In this document: positions 50,456 through 58,700 of the stretch, piece after piece | How the letters are laid out: every line of letters begins with the position of its first letter | Numbering within the stretch: position 1 is the first letter of the stretch | Assembly: GCF_014217835.1 (NCBI RefSeq) | Contig: NZ_CP055263.1 | Location: 3,103,501-3,167,500, forward strand | Source of the DNA: Metabacillus sp. KUDC1714 | GTDB lineage: Bacteria; Bacillota; Bacilli; Bacillales; Bacillaceae | Reading direction: 5' to 3' | Length of the DNA: 64,000 nucleotides | Made by a program: the position numbers and the translations under genes | The notes under the pieces: model-generated | Databases searched by the model: none | Told to the model about the DNA's origin: nothing | The model's input: the letters and a program-made list of their open reading frames with translations, nothing else

Positions 50456-50635
50456 ACTGCGACGGGCTTTCATACCCTACTTGAAAACCAGCATCCGAAG
50501 CTTCTATCGTTTCTGAAAAGAGTAGCCTTCGTGCCTAAGGGGTACACGATCTTGAGCACCGAAAAGACATATGACGACATAGAGCATATTGGTGATAAAC
50601 ATTGGGAGAAAAATTATAAGGATGGGATTGAATAG
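50456..50635 (+). pseudogene. Unidentified C-terminal gene fragment
   Basis: A 59-codon open frame without a start codon reads FHTLLENQHPKLLSFLKRVA, then FVPKGYTILSTEKTYDDIEH, and stops at 50635. It is protein-like in composition but I do not recognise the family. A 20-bp perfect stem-loop starts inside its last codons. Confidence 0.35.
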
Positions 50636-50676
50636 CGAAGTACTTAATCTTTAACAGATTAAGTACTTCGCTATTC
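50630..50676. other. 20-bp perfect stem-loop
   Basis: 50630-50649 pairs perfectly with 50657-50676 around a 7-base loop. No T run follows, but its position at the end of an open frame suggests an old terminator or transcript-end structure. Confidence 0.6.
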
Positions 50677-50727
50677 AAATATTTCACTTAGAACATCTTC
50701 TTTTATTTTACATCCCACGAAAATATA

Positions 50728-50913
50728 TTGGGTCCTGAGCAAAAGATATTAGGAGCTACTATAGGAACACATGGGATCAATATGACAATAATTATGAATT
50801 ACTTTGATGACCGTTATGGAAATAGTTTTTGGAAAAGTACATCTAAGCCTGATATATATCGAATAAAATTTAATAATGAAAGTTTAATCGAAATTAAGAG
50901 ATTGTGGAGTTAA
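50728..50913 (+). pseudogene. Histidine phosphatase family C-terminal fragment
   Basis: The frame reads LGATIGTHGINMTIIMNYFD, then DRYGNSFWKSTSKPDIYRIKF, ending ...IEIKRLWS. This resembles the C-terminal third of phosphoglycerate-mutase-like phosphatases, with the second catalytic His in GTHG. The N-terminal RHG motif is missing, so it is a dead fragment. From here to the leader at 51265 I see no gene; there is only one weak GTTAAC-type hairpin near 51090-51125. Confidence 0.5.
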
Positions 50914-51264
50914 TACATAAAGCATTTATTTTAAATTAGGAGGTTTTTCTGAATCTTAGACAAATGGCAGTTGCTTTACTTTTTAATGATCAGAATTGAG
51001 TTGCCCTCTAACCACGAAAGGTTAAGAATGAAAAATGCTTTTTTATCATATCTAGGTTCCTGTCCTATTAAAAATGGGTTCAAAAAAAACGTGATTAACT
51101 ACTACGGCTTAGCTGTGGTTAACCAGAAATTATGACAAAAAGCAGGTATAATGAACTAACTTTTGAAACAATAATTAATTTTACATTTACTTATCAATAA
51201 TACTTATTTAATAAATTAGTTTTATTATAAATAAGTAGAGTTTGAATGTTAAAGAATAGCTTAC

Positions 51265-51386
51265 ATATTGCTAACTGCCAAGGGTGGAGTATATGGAGAA
51301 AACCCAGGTATAGTTACAAGTTCTCTGAAAATGCAAATTTGTTAAAATTATTTGCATGTTGAGGGCTGGCTATACTTGGGTTTTTT
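51265..51386 (+). ncRNA. Leader element A: conserved box plus terminator upstream of PhoD 1 (probable GlpP antitermination target)
   Basis: A conserved 5' box (CCAAGGGTGGAG, ending near 51289; then GGAGAAAACCC) leads into a terminator: AACCCAGGTATAG (51301-51313) pairs with CTATACTTGGGTT (51370-51382, one G-U), followed by TTTTTT. GGGT of the box can pair with ACCC of the terminator's left arm, which would give an alternative, antiterminating fold. It is identical to element B over 68 bases. The GlpP gene lies 2.3 kb downstream. Confidence 0.7.
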
Positions 51387-51459
51387 GTTGTCGAATTATA
51401 GTCTTAAAGTAGTTAGAGAAAGCTAATCAATCAATAAAAATTAAGGGAGGGAATTAGAC

Positions 51460-51528
51460 ATGGAATACAAGAAGGAACCTACTCTATGGATATGTGGCTG
51501 CTGGTCGTCCATAACTTCAGTAATTTAA
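51460..51528 (+). CDS. Possible 22-codon small ORF between leader and phoD
   Basis: GGGAGGG lies 8 bp before an ATG at 51460, and the frame encodes MEYKKEPTLWICGCWSSI plus four more residues before TAA. It could be a leader peptide, a remnant of a gene start, or chance. No homologue is recognised. Nothing else is evident between 51386 and 51809. Confidence 0.3.
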   Translation: MEYKKEPTLWICGCWSSITSVI

Positions 51529-51808
51529 AGATAAAATTATTTATTTTTTATTTCTCTATCAAACCTGCTTTTGGAAAAATTATAGCTAGTATATTGAGGT
51601 TCTAAATAAGCTGAAAATAAGAGATTCATAGGAAGAGTTGTTTGTGCCTATGTGTATAAATCTAGGATAGATATATCTTTTTCTCAGCATCTTAATAAAA
51701 GATTTTACGACTATCTACTATTTTTTTAAATAACAAAACTTCCACAATAGTGTTAAATTTTCTAAATGTTTTTTCACATGATAAATGTATTTAAGAGGAG
51801 AGAAAAAA

Positions 51809-53422
51809 ATGAAAAATTCTAATATTGATTCAGAAAAGTTTAATCGGAGAAGTTTTTTAAAGAAAACAGGAAAAGGAGTAGGAATTGCACTTGGTGTTAC
51901 GATTGCAAATACCTTACCGGTGAATTTTGCTTCTGCACAGTCTAAGAAATTATCCTATCCTTTTACACTGGGGATTGCTTCAGGAGACCCGGTGCCTGAT
52001 GGAGTTGTTTTGTGGACAAGACTTGCTCCAGATCCTTTGAATGGCGGGGGCATGGATAATCATCCTTTCCCAGTACAATGGGAGGTTTCTCTTGATTCTA
52101 GCTTTAAAAAAGTCGTAAAAAGAGGAACAGAGCTTTCCAAACCTCAACTAGGTCATTCTATTCATGTTGAGGTTGATGGCTTGCAACCTTCTACATGGTA
52201 TTATTACCAATTTAAGGCTGGTTCTGAGATCAGTCCAGTTGGGCGAACAAAAACTGCTCCAGCTTTTGGCAGTCACGTAGATAAGCTGGCTTTTGCATTT
52301 GCTTCTTGCCAAAATTGGCCAGTTGGTTATTACACAGCATATCAACATATGTCCAAGGATGATTTGGATTTGGTTATCCATTTAGGTGACTATATATATG
52401 AAGGTCGTCATAACTCAAGCGGTGTTAGGCCTATTGAGAAAGATTTTCCAGAAATCTATACGATTGATGATTATAGGAACCGCTATGCTTTATATAAATT
52501 AGACGCTGACTTGCAAGCAGCCCATGCAAATTTTCCATGGATTGTTACAAATGATGACCATGAAGTAGATAATAACTGGGCAGGAGATGTCCCGCAAGAT
52601 CCTGGTAAGCAAAACACGGAAGATTTCTTAAAACGGCGGGCAATTGCTTTTCAAGCTTATTATGAACATATGCCGTTTCGACGTACTTCGTTCCCAAATG
52701 GAAGCAGTATGCAATTATATCGGAGACTCAACTTTGGTAATTTAGTAGATTTCAACGTACTTGACACCCGTCAATACAGAGACGACCAGGCAAATGGGGA
52801 CGGATGGGACAGTCCAACACCTGAGTCTATGGATCCGTCTCGAACCCTGCTGGGAGAAAAACAAGAGCGTTGGTTATTAGATGGATTGACTACTTCTCAG
52901 GTAAAATGGAATGTTCTTGCGCAGCAAGTATTTTTTGCAAGACGTGATGGTGCGTTTGGTCCAGAGAAAGAACGCTACAGCATGGATGCTTGGGATGGGT
53001 ATCCTGGTGCACGCCAGCGGATATTGGACTTTTTAGCAGAGAATAATATAACCAATACGGTTGTCTTAACGGGAGATGTTCACACTAGCTGGGCAAATGA
53101 GGTCAAAGCGAACTTTGATGACCAAAACTCCAAAAATGTTGCGGTCGAATTTGTTGGAACTTCTATTACTTCTGGTGGTGACGGATCTGATGTAAATAGC
53201 GACACTGCGCAAATACTACAAGAAAATCCACATATTAAATTTTTTAGTAACCAACGCGGTTATGTTCGCTGTACATTAACCCAGCAAAAATGGCAAACAG
53301 ATTTTATGGTGGTTCCGTATGTAACTAGACCAGGTGCACCAATCCAAACACGCACTTCATTCATTGTAGAAGATGGAAAATCGAATTTACAGCAAGTAAC
53401 GACTGAAGCCGCTCCGGTTTAA
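51809..53422 (+). CDS. phoD: PhoD family alkaline phosphatase/phosphodiesterase 1, Tat-exported
   Basis: About 537 residues. The ATG at 51809 follows AAGAGGAG; the ATG at 51785 contains that site and is not used. The Tat motif is NRRSFLKKTGKG (Arg13-Arg14), then a hydrophobic stretch ending in NFASAQ. A PhoD N-terminal domain (PFTLGIASGDPVPDGVVLWTRLAP) precedes the catalytic domain: FAFASCQNW, HLGDYIYEG, NDDHEVDNNWAG and VLTGDVHTSWANE, which carry the metal ligands. B. subtilis PhoD is a Ca2+/Fe3+ phosphodiesterase acting on teichoic acid and other phosphodiesters. It is preceded by leader element A, followed by GlpP. Confidence 0.92.
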   Translation: MKNSNIDSEKFNRRSFLKKTGKGVGIALGVTIANTLPVNFASAQSKKLSYPFTLGIASGDPVPDGVVLWTRLAPDPLNGGGMDNHPFPVQWEVSLDSSFKKVVKRGTELSKPQLGHSIHVEVDGLQPSTWYYYQFKAGSEISPVGRTKTAPAFGSHVDKLAFAFASCQNWPVGYYTAYQHMSKDDLDLVIHLGDYIYEGRHNSSGVRPIEKDFPEIYTIDDYRNRYALYKLDADLQAAHANFPWIVTNDDHEVDNNWAGDVPQDPGKQNTEDFLKRRAIAFQAYYEHMPFRRTSFPNGSSMQLYRRLNFGNLVDFNVLDTRQYRDDQANGDGWDSPTPESMDPSRTLLGEKQERWLLDGLTTSQVKWNVLAQQVFFARRDGAFGPEKERYSMDAWDGYPGARQRILDFLAENNITNTVVLTGDVHTSWANEVKANFDDQNSKNVAVEFVGTSITSGGDGSDVNSDTAQILQENPHIKFFSNQRGYVRCTLTQQKWQTDFMVVPYVTRPGAPIQTRTSFIVEDGKSNLQQVTTEAAPV

Positions 53423-53702
53423 AAACCACTTTTTAATGTATTTATTATTTACATTTTATTGCTGTAAACGAATTAATATTTGAAAATGATAGTCAAAAAC
53501 AATCTTTTTTATTGATAGATACAAACCTATGAAAAGTATGCAATTTAAATTAGTAGAAATTAAAGTGATGGTAAAGATACTGAGTCAGTCTTTTGCTTTC
53601 TCCACCTTTTAGTTTATTAAGAAGTTTAAAAAATATTTTACAATTTAATAATAAGACTCTTAATAATTGATTGATAGAATCTAATTATTGGAGGTTGAAA
53701 GT

Positions 53703-54269
53703 ATGGATAAAAAGGAACTTGTAACAAAGAATCCCATTATTGCTGCTGTACGTGACGTATCGTTAATCGAGAGGGCTGTTCTTTCCCCTGTAGAGACAAT
53801 ATTTTTAATGACAGGTGATATTTTCTCAATTGATCACTGTATCGAAGTTTGTAGGAAAAACAATAAGTCGATTTTTTTACATGTTGACTTAATAAAAGGA
53901 ATAGCAAATGATCGGGAAGGAATTAGATATTTGTCGAGAAAAGTAAAGCCTGATGGAATTGTTTCTACAAGGAATCAATTATTACAAGCAGCGAAAAAAG
54001 AGGGGTTATTAGCTGTCCAGCACTTATTCATGATAGATACGTTAGCTTATGAAAATGGGATTCGAAATATTTTAGATATTAAGCCTGATGCAATTGAGAT
54101 CATGCCCGGATTAATGCCAAGGGTTATTCGAGAATTTACCGAAAAAATAGATTGTCCAATTATTACAGCGGGATTAATCAAAAATCCAGATGAAGTCAAA
54201 GAGGTTATTGAAGCTGGGGCTCACGGTGTAGCCATTGGTGAACCAAGATTGTGGGATGTGAGGATTTAG
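53703..54269 (+). CDS. glpP: GlpP-type glycerol-3-phosphate-responsive antiterminator
   Basis: About 188 residues; B. subtilis GlpP has 192. The ATG at 53703 follows GGAGG by 8 bp. The TIM-barrel-like sequence shows NPIIAAVRDVSLIERAV, FLHVDLIKGIANDREGI, GIVSTRNQLLQAAKKEG, DAIEIMPGLMPRVI and ITAGLIKNPDEVKEVIEAGA, all characteristic of GlpP. In B. subtilis GlpP plus glycerol-3-phosphate binds leader mRNAs of glp genes and prevents termination. Here it lies among phosphodiesterase genes that carry three copies of one leader-terminator, and no glpF/K/D genes are near. It is therefore probably a dedicated paralogue. Its own 280-bp upstream region has no copy of the leader. Confidence 0.92.
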   Translation: MDKKELVTKNPIIAAVRDVSLIERAVLSPVETIFLMTGDIFSIDHCIEVCRKNNKSIFLHVDLIKGIANDREGIRYLSRKVKPDGIVSTRNQLLQAAKKEGLLAVQHLFMIDTLAYENGIRNILDIKPDAIEIMPGLMPRVIREFTEKIDCPIITAGLIKNPDEVKEVIEAGAHGVAIGEPRLWDVRI

Positions 54270-54422
54270 ATCTACTTGAATTGTTACAAGAAGCAGGGAT
54301 AAAGAATCAATTGATGAAATAATAATTAAAAATACTTTTACTTAATCAACATACTTTATTAATGAATGAATTTTACTATTAAGATGTAAAGTTTGAATTT
54401 TTTAAAATACCTCCATAATTAA

Positions 54423-54548
54423 ATATTGCTAACTGCCAAGGGTGGAGTATATGGAGAAAACCCAGGTATAGTTACAAGTTCTCTGAAAATACGTGATTGC
54501 TTATCTAAGCATGTGTTTTTATAGATACTGGCTATACTTGGGTTTTTT
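54423..54548 (+). ncRNA. Leader element B upstream of the HupE-like gene
   Basis: Same as element A: its first 68 bases are identical to 51265-51332 and the last 22 (CTGGCTATACTTGGGTTTTT and on) also match, while the apical loop between them differs. The terminator is AACCCAGGTATAG with CTATACTTGGGTT and a T run. It ends 75 bp before the next start codon. Confidence 0.7.
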
Positions 54549-54622
54549 GCTGTTCTTTTTTCATTCTTCAGGGTGGAACGCAATAAAAAACCTATCAATG
54601 GAGATGAAAGGAATGACAAATC

Positions 54623-55711
54623 TTGAAAAAAAGTATTGCATATTCGGTATTGATTCTTGGCTGTTTCTTTATGATGTTGTGCCCTTTTAAAGCAATGGCT
54701 CATACGGATAATAGCGAAGGATATTCGAAGATTACGATGGATCGTGAAAATGAAAAATTGCATGTTGACCTTTATATCGATTATTTCGAAATGGGGCGAT
54801 TAATTGATTACGGAGTGAATCCAGGTGCTACTCCTGCCCAGCTTAGTAAGGCATTATCTGAAAAGAGTAAAGCGTTGTCAGACTACCTATCAGCACATTT
54901 TGAGATGTTTTATAACGGAGAAAAGGCAGAAGGAACGATTGTTTCTACGAATGTAGAAAAAAGGGTAGACCGAGATTACGCAAAGGTTTCATTAAATTAT
55001 CCAATGCCTTCCTCCGAAGCGTCCATTCAAATTTATTACAATATCTTCTTTGATGATAATGATCCGATGCATCGAAACATCTTAACCTATGACTTCGGGG
55101 AGAAGAATGGGCAGTTTATCTTTCAGGCTGGAGAAAGGGAGCTGCAGATAGGGGAAGAATCTCTGGTAAACCAAATCACCAGATTCATTAAACTTGGATT
55201 TCACCACATTATGATCGGTTATGATCATATCTTGTTTGTCATTGCGCTCGTTATGGGAACGCGGAAGCTTTCAGACGTTTTTGAAATCATTACCATTTTT
55301 ACAATTGCCCATAGCATTACCCTTGGTCTTACAGCTTTGAAGTTTCTTCAATTACCTGCTGAGATCATTGAGCCGCTTATAGCGTTAAGCATCGCCTATG
55401 TAGCAGTAGAAAGCATTCTTGGTTTTTCTTCAAAGTTCAGGCTGACGGTTGTTTTTATTTTTGGACTTATTCATGGGGTTGGATTTGCTGGTGCCTTGCA
55501 GCTAAATAATGAAATAACATGGCAAACATTGTTGTCGATCCTTTCCTTTAATGTTGGTGTTGAAGTAGGACAAGCTCTAATTATTACGTTTTTGTTTCCT
55601 TTACTGCTTTTAATAAGAAAATTCAAATGGTCATTTTATCTTCAGGGAGCTACGACAGCTTGGATATTGGGTATGGGCTTATTTTGGTACTTTGAGCGCT
55701 TTTTAGGCTAA
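54623..55711 (+). CDS. HupE/UreJ_2 family membrane protein
   Basis: 362 residues. The start is a TTG with AAAGGA 11 bp upstream. A signal peptide or first membrane helix (SIAYSVLILGCFFMMLCPFKAMA) is followed by about 150 extracytoplasmic residues and then a C-terminal membrane domain of about six helices with conserved His/Asp: LGFHHIMIGYDHILFV, FTIAHSITLGLT, GLIHGVGFAGAL. The HupE/UreJ superfamily is linked to nickel or other metal uptake. Next to metal-dependent phosphoesterases, a metal-supply role is possible, by inference only. It is the first gene after leader B and is followed 80 bp later by the giant phosphoesterase. Confidence 0.8.
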   Translation: MKKSIAYSVLILGCFFMMLCPFKAMAHTDNSEGYSKITMDRENEKLHVDLYIDYFEMGRLIDYGVNPGATPAQLSKALSEKSKALSDYLSAHFEMFYNGEKAEGTIVSTNVEKRVDRDYAKVSLNYPMPSSEASIQIYYNIFFDDNDPMHRNILTYDFGEKNGQFIFQAGERELQIGEESLVNQITRFIKLGFHHIMIGYDHILFVIALVMGTRKLSDVFEIITIFTIAHSITLGLTALKFLQLPAEIIEPLIALSIAYVAVESILGFSSKFRLTVVFIFGLIHGVGFAGALQLNNEITWQTLLSILSFNVGVEVGQALIITFLFPLLLLIRKFKWSFYLQGATTAWILGMGLFWYFERFLG

Positions 55712-55791
55712 TGCATTAGCCATTTAAGGAGGTGGTGCTGCTACTTTGGTTGCAAGATAAATAAACGAAATAGTTTAGAGGAGGAGAGACT

Positions 55792-58700
55792 ATGAAACTA
55801 GCAGAAGGCAAATGGAAAATCACGAAGAAAAGGCTAAAAGCAATGACAGCAGTTGTCATGTGTGGTTTGGCCATTTCCGCTATAGCCAAGCCAGTTATTG
55901 CAAACAACATGAATGTAACAATTAAGGGTGTCGTTTATGATGACAAAAATGAAAATGGCAAGCGTGACAGCAATGAAAATGGGATTCCGAATGTATCCGT
56001 ATCAGATGGGAAGAAAATTACAGTAACAGATGAAGAAGGGAATTATCAGTTAGCTACAAGTGCTGATAGACGACAAACGGATATCGTCTTTGTTACAGTT
56101 CCTAGCGGATATAATGTTAAAACGGATGAGAACAAAACGCCTCAGTTTTATAAAATGCTAGGCAGCCTTAAAGCAGGCGAAACTCGAGAGCAGGATTTTG
56201 GATTGTTACATACGCCAGAAAATAAAAATCCAAACTTTAGCTTTGCCAATGTAGCTGATGTTCACGTAGAGGCTGGAACGACTAATAACCGTGAACGGTT
56301 TACGGATCAGCTCAAGCAAATAAATGAGTCAACAGGGGATCCGGCTTTTATTGCTGTCAGTGGGGACCTCACCAACCGGGCGACAGATGCAGAATTTCAG
56401 GACTATACCGCGAGTACGGCAACTTCTACCCTTCCTGTTTATCCTGCAGTAGGAAATCATGATTTTGCTCCTGGTTCAGACTATCAAACAAGAATTGATC
56501 GTTATCGAAATTATTTAGGACCAGAATGGTACTCTTTTGATTATGGTAATAAGCATTTTGTTACGTTAGAAAACACATTGGGGTTTTCAGAAGCTGACCA
56601 ATTAGAGTGGTTAAAGCAGGATCTTGCACTAAATGCAAAAGATAAGGAAGTCGTAGTCTTTGTTCATAAACCATTAAATACACCACAAACACCATCACCA
56701 GATAATACGAAGCAATTTATTGAACTTCTTAGTGAATATAATACTCGTCTTGTGATGGTTGGACACACGCATGTAAATGATGTAGCACAAGACACGATTC
56801 CTGGTGCCGATCATGTAACGACAGTTTCCAGTTCCTACACGATTGATCAGTCGCCTAATGGATTTAGAATGGTCACATTCCAAGGTGACAAACAAGACCC
56901 AAAATTTAAGATGTATGATGTGAATAAAAGTGCTTCCATTGTACATCCAGCAAACAATAGTGAAGTTTCACAAGGTAAAATGAATATTTTGGTAAACGCT
57001 TATAATACATCAAGCAATGTAAAAAAAGTGGAATACCGTATTGATGGAGGGCCTTGGAAAAAGCTTAAGCAAAGCAGTGGCATGAGTTGGTATGGTACAT
57101 GGGATGACAGTAAAGCAAAATTAGGAAGACATCATATGGAAGTTCGGGTAACAGATGATGCAGAAAATGTGTGGGCAAAAATTTCTCAATTTACGATTGT
57201 TGATAGCGACAAAAAAATTACGCCAAAGAGCGGCAGTGACTGGACAATGTTCCATGGCGATGCACAGCATACGGGTTATGCAAAGGATACGCTTGAAGCA
57301 GGCCTTCGCCTAAGCTGGACTTACCATACTCCAGGAACAATCCTTACTTCTTCACCTGCAATTGTAGATGGTATTATCTATATTGGCACCCGTGATGAAG
57401 ATGGCAATAAACATCATGCCATTCATGCAGTGGATCAAAAAACTGGCAAGAAGCTATGGCAGGTTAAGGCAGATGCACAAGTCCAATCATCTCCTGCAGT
57501 TGCTGAGGGAATTGTATATGCTTCGACGATTCGCGGTACCCTTTATGCCATGGATGCAAAAACTGGAAAAATGATCTGGGAAAAGTCAGTAGGAAAAGAT
57601 GAAGTACAGCGTGCTTGGATGTACTATTCTCCAACGGTTGAAAACGGAGTTGTCTATCAGGCATATAGTACAGGTAGCGGCGGAGCCATGATGGCCATTG
57701 ATGCTCGCACTGGAAAGGAATTATGGAACTCACCTTTAGCGGGTGGCTGGATCGTTGAATCAACACCAGTTGTAAAAGACGGCAAGGTGTATGTTGGTGC
57801 AGACGGTGGCTGGTTAATTGCTCTTGATGCTAAAAGTGGAAAAGAAATCTGGCGACAAAAGCCTGCAGGAGGCTGGATGCATTCTATGCCTTCAATTTCA
57901 GATGGACGGGTATATATGGGTTATCAAGGCGGATTGTTAGTTGCTCTTGATGCCTCAACAGGCAAGGAGCTGTGGCGTTATAAGAGTTCAGATTCATCCT
58001 ATATTCACGGAGGAGCAACTGGATCATCTGCTGCTATAGCTGATGGAGTCGTTTATATGGGATTCCCTGATGGAAATGTAGCAGCTTTAGATGCCGCTTC
58101 TGGATTATTGAAGTGGAAGTACCGCACACAAGGTGGAATCATTTCTTCTGCAGCAGTTAGCGGTGAAGTGGTATTTATCGGATCAAATGATGGAAATCTT
58201 TATGCATTTGACCGCATGACTGGCCAGCCTTTGTGGCAGCATGAAATTGGGGCATGGGTAGCATCATCGCCTGCTATTTCAGGTAATACCTTAGTGGTTG
58301 GTGCGCTTGATGGCAACCTGTATGCATTCACTCCTGGCGGAAAAATGGTTCAACGCTGGCCGCGTATTACCGGAAAAGTAAGCGATGCTAAAACAGGAAA
58401 GCCTGTAAGTGGCGCGGCAATTTTAGCTATAAACGACAAGGGTGAAACACAAACCACAGTCGCAGATACAGAAGGTGAATATGTTCTTGGAGTACAGCCA
58501 GGGAAGTATACTCTTTCTGCAAAACGGAGAGGTTATCTCAATGGTGATCCGGTTTCTGCACAAATCGTGGCTGGTCAAGTTGAGACGGTCAATCTGCATT
58601 TAGAAGAGATTACAGAACCTGTTGCTGGAAAGTCTCAGGAAGCACCTGATTATAATTCAGGAAGTCCGCGATTGGATGCAGTGAACGGTGAAGAGTATCA

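Noticed and set aside
51265..51386. T-box riboswitch
   Set aside because: GGGTGG recalls the T-box sequence but the invariant ACC and the specifier stem are missing, and the downstream genes are not amino-acid related.
54270..54322. Extension of glpP by frameshift
   Set aside because: A +1 frame continues as DLLELLQEAGIKNQLMK, but the protein already has the normal GlpP length and a normal end near LWDVRI, so no frameshift is needed.
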